From assembly GCA_965363675.1 (NCBI GenBank), contig CBDTTW010000048.1, forward strand, positions 1 through 17,871: 17,871 nt of DNA. Reading direction: 5' to 3'. The position numbers and the translations under genes are program-made. Source of the stretch: CBDTTW01 sp965363675. GTDB lineage: Bacteria > Bacteroidota > Rhodothermia > Rhodothermales > DASSAV01. Below the pieces are notes generated by a model. That model saw only the letters and a program-made list of their open reading frames with translations, was not told the origin of the DNA and ran no database searches. Below are positions 6,340 to 13,208 of the stretch, piece after piece. Within the stretch, counting starts at the first letter, position 1, and each line of letters opens with the position of its first letter.

Positions 6340-7701
6340 ATGTCCGCGACCTACACGACCCAGACGCTTCCGGGGCGGCGCCCCGGCGACTGGCTCCTCG
6401 CCTTCTACCGCGATCCGCTGGCGGCGTTGCAGCGCATGGCGGCCGCCTCGTCGGCCGACATTGTGGCGGTGGGCCTCGGCACGCGCCGACTGTACCTGGC
6501 GCAGCACCCCGACCTGGTGCGCGACCTGCTCATCACGCACAACGACGCCTTCATCAAGGCGCGCGCGCTCCAGCTCACGCAGTTCATCCTCGGGCATGGA
6601 CTGCTCACGAGCGAGGGCGCCTTCCACGAGCGGCAGCGCAAGCTCGTGCTGCCGGCGTTTCACCACCGGCGCATCGCCGCCTACGCCGAGGTCATGGTCG
6701 AGGAGACCCGACGCATGCAGGATGCCTGGCGCCCGGGCGAGCCGCTCCTGATCGACCGCGCCATGAACCATCTGGCCCTCAAGATCGTGGCGCGCGCTCT
6801 TTTCGGCGCCTCGGTCGAGGACGAGGTCGAGCGCGTCAGCGGCGCGCTCGACGCCTTCATGGACATGTTCAAGCGCACCTCGAATCCGTTCGCCGAGTGG
6901 CTGACGCACCTGCCGCTGCCCGGCACGCTGCGCATGAAACGGGCGCGCCGCGTCCTGGACGAGATCGTCTACGGCATGATCCGCAGCCGCCGCGCCGACA
7001 CGGCCGACCGGGGCGACCTGACTTCGATGCTGCTGGCCGCCCGCGAGGACGGCACAAACGCCTTCATGGACGACCAGCAGGTGCGCGACGAGGTGATGAC
7101 GATTTTCCTGGCAGGCCACGAGACCACGGCCAACGCGCTCACGTGGACCTGGAGCCTGCTGGCGCAGCACCCCGAGGCCGAGGCGGCGCTGCACGCCGAA
7201 GTGGACCGTGTGCTCGGCGGCCGCCCGGCCACGATGGACGACGCGCCCGCGCTCGTCTACACGCGGCAGGTGTTCGCCGAGGCCATGCGCCTCTACCCCC
7301 CGGCGTGGGCCGTCAGCCGGGAAGCCGTGCGCGAAGTAACCCTCGGGGGCGTGCGCATCCCTGCCGGGGCCACCGTGCTGGCGAGCCAGTACCTGTTGCA
7401 CCGCGACCCGCGCTTCTGGGACGCCCCCGAGGCGTTCCGCCCCGAGCGTTTCGCGCCCGAGGCTGAGCGCCCGAGCAAGTTCGTGTACTTTCCGTTTTCG
7501 GTGGGCCGCCGGGGCTGCATCGGCGAGCAGTTCGCATGGACCGAGGGCGTGCTGGTGCTCGCCACGCTCGCGCAGCGGTGGCGCCTGGCCCTCGTCGAGC
7601 CCGGCCCGCCGCCCTACTTCCCGAGCATCACGCTGCGCCCGGCGCGCGCCATCGCCATGCGCCCGCTGGAACGCGCCCCGGCCGGGCCGACCTATGCGTA
7701 A
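6340..7701 (+). CDS. Cytochrome P450
   Basis: A 453-aa soluble heme monooxygenase with no membrane anchor. The oxygen-activation motif of the I helix is AGHETT (258-263), the ExxR pair is E314-R317 in EAMRLYPP, PERF lies at 368-371, and the heme loop FSVGRRGCIG supplies the axial thiolate C393. The C-helix HERQRK (96-101) is also recognisable. It needs external electron donors; no ferredoxin or reductase gene is adjacent. From memory, EAMRLYPPAW and the FPFSVGRRGCIG...FAWTEG region resemble Thermus CYP175A1, a beta-carotene hydroxylase, so a carotenoid or fatty-acid substrate is a reasonable inference, not a demonstrated one. The ATG at 6340 was chosen because the upstream in-frame extension overlaps the promoter. 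The start is preceded by CCT. Confidence 0.93.
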   Translation: MSATYTTQTLPGRRPGDWLLAFYRDPLAALQRMAAASSADIVAVGLGTRRLYLAQHPDLVRDLLITHNDAFIKARALQLTQFILGHGLLTSEGAFHERQRKLVLPAFHHRRIAAYAEVMVEETRRMQDAWRPGEPLLIDRAMNHLALKIVARALFGASVEDEVERVSGALDAFMDMFKRTSNPFAEWLTHLPLPGTLRMKRARRVLDEIVYGMIRSRRADTADRGDLTSMLLAAREDGTNAFMDDQQVRDEVMTIFLAGHETTANALTWTWSLLAQHPEAEAALHAEVDRVLGGRPATMDDAPALVYTRQVFAEAMRLYPPAWAVSREAVREVTLGGVRIPAGATVLASQYLLHRDPRFWDAPEAFRPERFAPEAERPSKFVYFPFSVGRRGCIGEQFAWTEGVLVLATLAQRWRLALVEPGPPPYFPSITLRPARAIAMRPLERAPAGPTYA

Positions 7702-7724
7702 GGCGCGCACCGCGGCCGTGCGAT

Positions 7725-7743
7725 GCGTCCCGGCAGGGGACGC
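7725..7743 (+). terminator. Hairpin after the P450 gene
   Basis: GCGTCCC (7725-7731) and GGGACGC (7737-7743) form a 7-base perfect stem with a 5-base loop, starting 24 bases after the P450 stop. There is no T-run. Together with the promoter-like GTAGTTTGA downstream it suggests that the P450 and hydrolase genes are transcribed separately. Confidence 0.45.
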
Positions 7744-7766
7744 GGCGCGAACGGGCGCGACGGGTC

Positions 7767-7775
7767 GTAGTTTGA
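7767..7775 (+). promoter_or_regulatory. Candidate -7 element for the two-domain hydrolase gene (GTAGTTTGA)
   Basis: GTAGTTTGA contains TAGTTTG, a one-base-shorter form of TAnnTTTG, ending 28 bases before the hydrolase ATG. It matches GTAGCTTGA at 2727 and the minus-strand TAGTTTG before glgC. Confidence 0.4.
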
Positions 7776-7803
7776 GGAAAAGCTTGCCTAACGGTCTGCG
7801 CCT

Positions 7804-9924
7804 ATGAAGCGGCTGCTGCTTTTGCTGCTGTGCGTCGCGGGCTCGGGCGCGGCGCGGCCGGCGGCGGCGCAAACGCCCGCCGAGGCCCCCGCCTTCCTGT
7901 CCGAGCCCGTCTACGCCTACTACCTCGGCGCGGCCCTGCGCGCGCTGGACCGCCGCGATTCGGCCATTGCGCGCCTGACGACGCGCGCCGCCTGGGAGGA
8001 GCACCAGCGCATCGTGCGGCGCAAGCTGTACGACCTCGTGGGGCCTTTGCCGGCGCGCACACCCCTGGAGGCGCGCACGACGGGGGCCCTGGAGAAGCCG
8101 GGCTACCGGCTCGAAAAAGTGGTGTTTGCCTCGGCGCCCGGCCGCTACGTGACGGCCGTGCTGCTCGTGCCGCGCCCGGCGCCCCGGGGCGCCCCGGCGG
8201 TGCTGTATTGCAGCGGGCACGCCCCCGAGGGCTTCCGCAGCCCCGCCTATCAGCAGGTGCTGCTGAACCTGGTGCGCCAGGGTTTCGTGGTGCTTGCCTT
8301 CGACCCGGTGGGGCAGGGCGAGCGCGTGCAATACCCCGGCGCGGACGGCGGCTCGCGCCTCGGCGGCCCGACCGCCGAGCACGCGTACCCCGGCGCGCAG
8401 CTTTTCCTGACGGGCGCCGGCCTCGGCGGCGTCATGATCTGGGACGGCCTCCGCGCCGTGGATTACCTGGTCGCGCGCCCCGAGGTCGATCCGGAGCGCA
8501 TCGCCGTCGCCGGCCGCTCCGGAGGCGGGACGCAGGCGGCCTACCTGGCGGCGTTCGACGAGCGCATCCGGGCGGCGGCTCCCGAGAGCTATGTGACGAG
8601 CTTCCGGCGGCTGCTCACGACGGCAGGCCCGCAGGACGCCGAGCAGGTGTTCTTCGGCGCGCTTCGCATGGGCATCGACTTTGCCGATTGGCTGACCGTG
8701 CGCGCGCCGAAGCCGCTGCTCGTGCTGGCGACGCGCGGCGACTTTTTCCCCATCGAGGGCGCGCGCGAGACGTTCCGGGAGGCGCAGCGCGCCTACGCGG
8801 CGCTCGGGCGCCCGGAGGCGGCGCAGTTCGCCGAGGACGCGGGCGGCCACGCCTCGACGCCGGCCAACCGGGAGCGCTTGTACCGCTTCCTGCATGAGGC
8901 GCTGGATCACCCCGGCCCCGCCGCCGAGGCGCCCGTAACGCTGCTCACGCCCGAGGAGCTGCGCGTGCTGCCCCCCGGCGGCGTGCGCGGCTTGCCCGCC
9001 TACCAGTCGCTCGCCGACGAGAACGGCGCGCGCGCGGCGGCGCTCGTGCGGCGCCTGGAGCAGTACCGGGGCGTCCGCCGGAGCAACGCCGCCGGGTTTC
9101 TGCCGGAGGCCGAGCGTTTGGGCGAGGTGCGCCGGGCGCCGGGGGCGCGGCTCGTGCGCGTCTCGGATGAAGCGTACGTGCTGGAGCGGCCGGGGCGCCT
9201 GTCCGCGCCGGTCGTATGGCGCCGGGCCGCCGGAGGGCGCGCGCGCGGCGTGGCGCTCTACGCCCACGAGCAGGGCGGCGCGGCGGCCGCCGCCTCGCGC
9301 GAGGCCGCGCTGCTCACGGCGGCGGGCTACGATGTGCTGATGCCGGACGCGCCCGGCGCCGGGGCGCTCCAGCCGCCGGCCCGCTTCGGCGACGCGCGCT
9401 TCGGCGCCGTCTCGTACAACACCTGGCATCTGGCTCTGCTGACCGGCGCGCACTACGTGGGCGAGGGGGCCGGGGCGCTGCTCGATCTGGCGGACCTCGT
9501 GCGCGCCGACCCGGCCTATGCCGGTTTGCCGCTGGTAGGGCTGGGCGTGGGCGCCGCCGGGGCGCTGCTGCTGCACGCGGCCGCCCTGGAGCCCCGCATC
9601 GAGCGCGTGGGGCTCTCGGGGGGCCTCGTCTCGTACCGCGCGCTCGCCGCCGACGCGGCCTATGCGCCCCGGTTCATGCCGTTCGCCGCGCCGGCGGCCC
9701 TCACGCGTTACGACCTGCCGGATCTGCTGGCGGCGCTCGCCCCTCGGCCCTGCCTCGTGCTCGGTCCGGTCGGCGCTTCCGGAGCGCCCGCCGGGCCGGC
9801 CGAGCAAGCCGAGCTGCGCTACGCCGCCGCCAACTACGCGCGCGTGTCGGCCCCCGGGGCGCTCGTCATCGGGGAGCGGGCCGATGCCGAGCGCCTGGCG
9901 CGCTTCCTGACGGCGGCGCCCTGA
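7804..9924 (+). CDS. Secreted two-domain alpha/beta hydrolase (acetylxylan-esterase-like), second domain degenerate
   Basis: A 706-aa exported protein. The signal peptide LLLLLLCVAGSGAARPAAAQ probably ends near residue 22 (AAA-Q); the cysteine at 10 lacks a lipobox context. The first alpha/beta-hydrolase domain spans about 100-370, with nucleophile S239 in the elbow AGRSGGGTQ, likely acid D313 (ATRGDFF) and likely base H349 (GGHAS). SGHAPEGF (137-144) could form the oxyanion region. A second hydrolase-like fold spans about 455-700, but its elbow reads GLGVGAAG (579-586), with glycine at the serine position, so it is probably not catalytic. The nearest recognisable group is the large esterases annotated acetylxylan esterase or dienelactone-hydrolase-like; substrate is uncertain. 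Action on acetylated xylan alongside the GH10 enzyme is possible but unproven. The start codon is preceded by CCT. Confidence 0.82.
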   Translation: MKRLLLLLLCVAGSGAARPAAAQTPAEAPAFLSEPVYAYYLGAALRALDRRDSAIARLTTRAAWEEHQRIVRRKLYDLVGPLPARTPLEARTTGALEKPGYRLEKVVFASAPGRYVTAVLLVPRPAPRGAPAVLYCSGHAPEGFRSPAYQQVLLNLVRQGFVVLAFDPVGQGERVQYPGADGGSRLGGPTAEHAYPGAQLFLTGAGLGGVMIWDGLRAVDYLVARPEVDPERIAVAGRSGGGTQAAYLAAFDERIRAAAPESYVTSFRRLLTTAGPQDAEQVFFGALRMGIDFADWLTVRAPKPLLVLATRGDFFPIEGARETFREAQRAYAALGRPEAAQFAEDAGGHASTPANRERLYRFLHEALDHPGPAAEAPVTLLTPEELRVLPPGGVRGLPAYQSLADENGARAAALVRRLEQYRGVRRSNAAGFLPEAERLGEVRRAPGARLVRVSDEAYVLERPGRLSAPVVWRRAAGGRARGVALYAHEQGGAAAAASREAALLTAAGYDVLMPDAPGAGALQPPARFGDARFGAVSYNTWHLALLTGAHYVGEGAGALLDLADLVRADPAYAGLPLVGLGVGAAGALLLHAAALEPRIERVGLSGGLVSYRALAADAAYAPRFMPFAAPAALTRYDLPDLLAALAPRPCLVLGPVGASGAPAGPAEQAELRYAAANYARVSAPGALVIGERADAERLARFLTAAP

Positions 9925-10013
9925 AGCCGCTCGGCCGGAACCCGGCGCCGCGCCGTATATTATACTTTACTGGCTTTGTTGCATTTGGACATAATACCTA
10001 CGGGGGCGACGCG
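9925..10013 (+). promoter_or_regulatory. Promoter region of the Tat aldo/keto reductase gene, with palindrome GTATATTATAC
   Basis: This 89-base gap begins with a short GC stem (GCCGG, 9934-9938, with CCGGC, 9942-9946) that could weakly terminate the hydrolase transcript. It then turns sharply AT-rich. GTATA (9955-9959) and TATAC (9961-9965) are inverted arms around a single T, and TATACTTTA (9961-9969) loosely resembles TAnnTTTG. A promoter overlapped by a small operator is the likely reading; the exact boxes are uncertain. Confidence 0.35.
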
Positions 10014-10901
10014 ATGGAACGCAAACCGACACGGCGTGATTTCCTGAAGACGGTCGCCGCCGGGGCGGGCGCTCTGGCGCTCGGGGCGACGGGGGGCGGC
10101 GCGCTCCGCACCGCCACCGACCGGGTGACGCTCGGCCGCAGCGGCGTCGTCGTGAGCCGCCTGGGCATGGGCACCGGCACCAACGGCGGCCAGGTGCAGC
10201 GCGCGCTCGGGCAGGAAGCGTTCACGCGCCTCATCCGCCACGGCCTCGAACGGGGCATCACCTTCTTCGACACCGCCGACAACTACAACGGCATGCACGA
10301 GATGCTGCGCGCGGCGCTCGTCGGGGTGGACCGCTCGCGCATCCAGATCCAGTGCAAAATCCCCGGCGACAAGTACGCCGACCCGCTGGCCGAGCTGGAC
10401 CGCTTCCGCAAGGAAGTCGGGACGGACTACTTCGACACGTTTCTCATCCACCACGTGCGCACGGCCGACTGGCCGAGCACGCAGCGCCGCCTCATGGACC
10501 AGCTCGAAACGGCCAAGGAGCGCGGCGCGATCCGGGCGCACGGCGTCTCGATCCACGGCCTGGAGCCGCTTGCGGCCGCCCCCGCCGTCGATTGGCTGGA
10601 CATGGCCTTCGTGCGCGTCAATCACAACGGCACGCACATGGACGGCCCCACGGGCGCCTGGTCCGAGCCGGGCCGCCGCGACGAAGCCCTGGGCCACATC
10701 CGGCGGCTGCACGACCGGGGCGCGGGCGTGGTGGGCATGAAGCTCGTCGGCAACGGCAACTTCACCGACCCGGCCGTGCGCGAGCAGTCGATTCGGTTCG
10801 TGATGGGCCTGCCCTACGTCGATGCCGTCGTGATGGGCTTCAAGACGCCGCAGGAGATCGACGAGGCGCTCCGGCGGATGAACGCCGCGCTCGGCGCGTA
10901 A
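10014..10901 (+). CDS. Aldo/keto reductase with twin-arginine (Tat) signal
   Basis: A 295-aa NAD(P)H-dependent oxidoreductase. The N-terminus RKPTRRDFLKTVAAGAGALALGA (3-25) is a textbook Tat signal (RRDFLK plus a mildly hydrophobic alanine/glycine stretch), so the folded, cofactor-loaded enzyme should be exported. The AKR barrel begins at VTLGRSGVVVSRLGMGT (38-54). The catalytic tetrad is complete: D86 and Y91 in FFDTADNY, K115 in IQCKIPGD, H146 in DTFLIHH. VSIHGLEPL, GAGVVGMK and MGFKTPQEIDEAL near the C-terminus are typical of the family. There is no C-terminal ferredoxin domain, which some Tat-AKR proteins carry. The substrate is unknown, probably a sugar-like carbonyl in the cell envelope. 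It is convergent with glgC, with 10 bases between stops and no terminator visible. Confidence 0.9.
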   Translation: MERKPTRRDFLKTVAAGAGALALGATGGGALRTATDRVTLGRSGVVVSRLGMGTGTNGGQVQRALGQEAFTRLIRHGLERGITFFDTADNYNGMHEMLRAALVGVDRSRIQIQCKIPGDKYADPLAELDRFRKEVGTDYFDTFLIHHVRTADWPSTQRRLMDQLETAKERGAIRAHGVSIHGLEPLAAAPAVDWLDMAFVRVNHNGTHMDGPTGAWSEPGRRDEALGHIRRLHDRGAGVVGMKLVGNGNFTDPAVREQSIRFVMGLPYVDAVVMGFKTPQEIDEALRRMNAALGA

Positions 10902-10911
10902 GCCGCCGGGC

Positions 10912-12180
10912 CTAGATCACCCGGTCATCCTCGATGACGGCGTTCTTGGGGATCACCACGATGCCGTCGCGGATGAAGAAGCCGGGGCCTTCGCCCTCGT
11001 GCACCCCCTCGCGGTTGTTGATGACGCAGCGCCGCCCGATGTGCACGTTGTGGTCGATGATGGCGTTCTCGATGTAGCACTCCTCGTGGATGCCCGGCGT
11101 CGCAGGGCCGTCTACGCGCGCGCGCTGCCCGGCGTCGTGCCAGGGGTAGTAGCCGGAGCCCATCACAATGCTGTTCTTGATAGTCGTGTTGGACCCCACG
11201 AACGAACGCACCCCGATGACCGAGTTGGAGATGTGCGCGTTCAGGATCATGCTGCCGTCGCCGAGCAGCGAGTCCTCGACGTAGGCGCTCTCGACTTTGG
11301 CAGGCGGCAGCATCCGGGCGTTCGTGAAGATCGGCATGTTGGGGTTGTACATGTCGAAGTCGGGGCCTTTGCGCGCCAGGCACAGGTGCGCCTCCCAGAA
11401 CGAGCGGATCGTGCCGATGTCGCTCCAGTAGCCCTCGAACGGGTAGCTGACCACGCGCCGCTCGCGGATGGCCGCCGGCAGGATGTGCCGCCCGAAGTCG
11501 TTCATGTCCGGGTTTTGTTGCAGCATCTCCCAGAGCGCCCGCTTCTCGAAGATGTAGATGCCCATCGACGCCAGGAAGATGCGCCCGCGCGCGGCCATGG
11601 CCTCGGGCACGGGGCTTTCCTTGCCCCAGAGTTCGTGCGGGGCGGGCTTCTCGTAAAACTCGGTGATCCGGTGGTCGCCGTCGGTCTTGAGGATGCCGAA
11701 GCCGGGGGCTTCCTCGGCGCGCACCGGCACGGCCCCCACCGTGATGTCGGCCTTGTGGCGGCGGTGGTGCTCCAGCATCTCGCGGTAGTCGAGCGTGTAG
11801 AGCTGGTCGCCCGCCAGGATGAGCACCTGGCTATGGCGCAGGCCCTTCAGGTGCGGCAGGCTGCGCCGGACGGCGTCGGCGGTGCCCTGAAACCAACTGT
11901 CCGAGTGCGCCGTCTGCTCGGCCGCCAGAATGCTCACGAACCCCTGCCGGAAACGGTCGAACTGGTACGTCCAGGCGACGTGCCGGTTCAGGCTGGCCGA
12001 GTTGTACTGCGTCAGGACGAAGATGCGGTTGATGCCGGAGTTGATGCAGTTCGAGACGGGCACGTCGATGAGCCGGTACTTGCCGGCCAGCGGCACGGCG
12101 GGCTTCGAGCGGAACAGCGTAAGCGGGTGCAGGCGCGACCCGGCGCCGCCGCCGAGGATCAGGCCGATGAGTGCCTTCAT
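10912..12180 (-). CDS. glgC: Glucose-1-phosphate adenylyltransferase (ADP-glucose pyrophosphorylase)
   Basis: A 422-aa cytoplasmic enzyme converting glucose-1-phosphate and ATP to ADP-glucose and pyrophosphate, the controlled step of glycogen synthesis. The nucleotidyltransferase domain (1-255) has GGGAGSRL (10-17), SKPAVPLAGKYRLIDVPVSN (25-44), FQGTADAVR (97-105), GDQLY with metal-binding D125, and FYEKP with K178. The left-handed beta-helix domain follows (about 300-422). The wording of the C-terminus (MPIFTNARMLPPAKV and FFIRDGIVVIPKNAVI, with K412) resembles cyanobacterial and plant enzymes, which are activated by 3-phosphoglycerate, more than the fructose-1,6-bisphosphate-activated enteric enzyme. 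That regulatory inference needs testing. The ATG at 12180 starts the conserved MKALIGLILGGG; a TTG at 12198 is less likely. No other gene for glycogen synthesis is in the window. Confidence 0.93.
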   Translation of the reverse strand: MKALIGLILGGGAGSRLHPLTLFRSKPAVPLAGKYRLIDVPVSNCINSGINRIFVLTQYNSASLNRHVAWTYQFDRFRQGFVSILAAEQTAHSDSWFQGTADAVRRSLPHLKGLRHSQVLILAGDQLYTLDYREMLEHHRRHKADITVGAVPVRAEEAPGFGILKTDGDHRITEFYEKPAPHELWGKESPVPEAMAARGRIFLASMGIYIFEKRALWEMLQQNPDMNDFGRHILPAAIRERRVVSYPFEGYWSDIGTIRSFWEAHLCLARKGPDFDMYNPNMPIFTNARMLPPAKVESAYVEDSLLGDGSMILNAHISNSVIGVRSFVGSNTTIKNSIVMGSGYYPWHDAGQRARVDGPATPGIHEECYIENAIIDHNVHIGRRCVINNREGVHEGEGPGFFIRDGIVVIPKNAVIEDDRVI

Positions 12181-12204
12181 GAATACCGGTGCTCGCAAGC
12201 GGAA

Positions 12205-12235
12205 GGGGTTTCGCAGACAAACTAAGACAAACCCC
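12205..12235 (-). promoter_or_regulatory. glgC promoter: TAGTTTG bracketed by an inverted repeat and overlapped by direct repeats
   Basis: On the minus strand TAGTTTG (12224-12218) sits 38 bases upstream of the glgC ATG, like the promoter motif at 7768. It is enclosed by perfect arms GGGGTTT (12205-12211) and AAACCCC (12229-12235). AGACAAAC occurs twice at a 10-base period (12215-12222 and 12225-12232), which puts both copies on the same helix face. These features suggest a regulated promoter; the regulator is unknown. Confidence 0.4.
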
Positions 12236-12255
12236 GCCCCGGAGCAGGCCCGCCT

Positions 12256-12271
12256 TGCAACGTTGTTTGCA
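12256..12271. promoter_or_regulatory. LacI-type operator-like inverted repeat
   Basis: TGCAA (12256-12260) and TTGCA (12267-12271) are inverted arms with a 6-base spacer that contains part of the palindrome CAACGTTG (12258-12265). Size and sequence recall LacI/CcpA-family operators (TGCAA-x-TTGCA type) that control carbohydrate genes. It lies 76 bases upstream of glgC and about 180 bases upstream of the sigma gene. The family assignment is inference. Confidence 0.35.
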
Positions 12272-12385
12272 CACGCTCCGGGGCCGCCCTTTCGCCCCCT
12301 GAGCCCCGACTTGTGAACGTTCCGGAAGTAACCAGAAGCGAATAATCATAATCGGGTTAGCGTTGTTGTAGCTCATCGACCACCT

Positions 12386-12409
12386 GGCGGCGCACGCTCC
12401 CGCGCCGCC
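12386..12409 (+). other. GC-rich hairpin in the sigma factor leader
   Basis: GGCGGCGC (12386-12393) and GCGCCGCC (12402-12409) form a perfect 8-base stem with an 8-base loop, ending 40 bases before the sigma ATG. No T-run follows. If transcription starts near the promoter-like TAGCGTTG at 12358-12365, the hairpin lies in the 5' leader and could affect translation or mRNA stability. Confidence 0.4.
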
Positions 12410-12449
12410 GCCGACCGCGAAGCACCCGGCTAAACCGAGCAGGCAGCGA

Positions 12450-13073
12450 ATGAACCGTAGCGCGACGCAGCAAAACATCGCCCTCCTCTCGCAAATGAGC
12501 GACGAGGACCTGATGATGCAGTTCCAGGAAGGCGCCCTCGACGCTTTCGACATCCTCGTCAGCCGCCACAAAGGCCCCCTCACCAACTTTCTCTACCGCT
12601 TCGTCGGAGACCTCGACGCCTGCGAAGATCTGCTTCAGGAGACGTTCCTGCGCGTCTACCGCAACCGGCACTCGTACCAGCGCATCGCCCGGTACACGAC
12701 GTGGGTCTACACGATTGCCCGCAACCTGGCGCTCTCGGAGTACCGCAAACGCAAAAGCCGCCAGGTCTACTCGTTGCACGGTTTCAACCGCGAGGATGAG
12801 GAGTACGAAGCCGAAATCCCCGACCGCACCTACTGCCCCGATGCGCATACCGAGCGCCGCATCCAGAACGGCTACATCCAGGACGCGCTCAAGGCGCTCC
12901 CCGAGGGCTTCCGCGAGGTCGTCGTCATGCGCGACATCCAGCAGCTTGCCTACGGCGAGATTGCCGAAATCACGGGGCTGCCCATCGGGACGGTCAAGAG
13001 CCGCATCAACCGGGGGCGCGAGCGGCTGCAAGTGATGCTCAAGGATGTGTACGTGCCGCACGACCAGGCGTAA
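12450..13073 (+). CDS. ECF-type RNA polymerase sigma factor
   Basis: A 207-aa sigma-70-family factor with only regions 2 and 4, the extracytoplasmic-function layout. Region 2 spans about 30-100: DAFDILVSRHKGPLTNFLYRF, then DACEDLLQETFLRVYRNR (56-73) and the DNA-melting segment YTTWVYTIARNLALSEYRKR (82-101). A charged linker (113-135) precedes region 4 (about 142-197), where ALPEGFREVVVMRD (149-162) and the helix-turn-helix YGEIAEITGLPIGTVKSRINRGRERL bind the -35 box. It directs polymerase to a stress or envelope regulon that cannot be named here. No anti-sigma gene follows: two hairpins and a histidine phosphatase come next. The ATG at 12450 gives a conventional length. It is divergent from glgC. 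Confidence 0.92.
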   Translation: MNRSATQQNIALLSQMSDEDLMMQFQEGALDAFDILVSRHKGPLTNFLYRFVGDLDACEDLLQETFLRVYRNRHSYQRIARYTTWVYTIARNLALSEYRKRKSRQVYSLHGFNREDEEYEAEIPDRTYCPDAHTERRIQNGYIQDALKALPEGFREVVVMRDIQQLAYGEIAEITGLPIGTVKSRINRGRERLQVMLKDVYVPHDQA

Positions 13074-13091
13074 GCCCGGCGCGGCGCCTGC

Positions 13092-13133
13092 CGCCGCGCG
13101 CGGGGGCCACGGCCGCCCCGGCGCGCGGCGTTT
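13092..13133 (+). terminator. Intrinsic terminator of the sigma factor gene
   Basis: CGCCGCGCGC (13092-13101) pairs perfectly with GCGCGCGGCG (13121-13130). The interior continues with GGGG against CCCC after one bulged base, and TTT follows directly. It starts 18 bases after the sigma stop codon and is the strongest terminator in the window. Confidence 0.7.
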
Positions 13134-13142
13134 CCGTGGAAC

Positions 13143-13164
13143 AACGGCCCTGAGGCGGCCGTTT
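13143..13164 (+). terminator. Second hairpin before the histidine phosphatase gene
   Basis: AACGGCC (13143-13149) and GGCCGTT (13157-13163) form a 7-base stem with a 7-base loop, ending in TTT. It could be a back-up terminator for the sigma transcript, or a leader structure if transcription of the phosphatase gene starts upstream of it. Confidence 0.45.
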
Positions 13165-13208
13165 AGCAACGCTTTCCCCTCCTCGAGGACAACCCGCCCG
13201 CGCTTCCT

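Noticed and set aside
7804..7870. The hydrolase as a lipoprotein through the cysteine at residue 10
   Set aside because: The context LLLLLLC has no Gly/Ala before the cysteine and no complete h-region; a signal peptidase I site at AAA-Q fits better.
6211..9807. A 1198-codon open frame on the minus strand opposite the P450 and hydrolase genes
   Set aside because: Its translation is Arg/Gly/His/Ala-rich without domains, while the plus-strand genes carry intact catalytic motifs. Long antisense frames are expected in very G+C-rich DNA with strong third-position bias.
10999..12225. A 408-codon plus-strand frame opposite glgC
   Set aside because: Antisense shadow of glgC, rich in Val/Asp/His/Arg repeats without structure.
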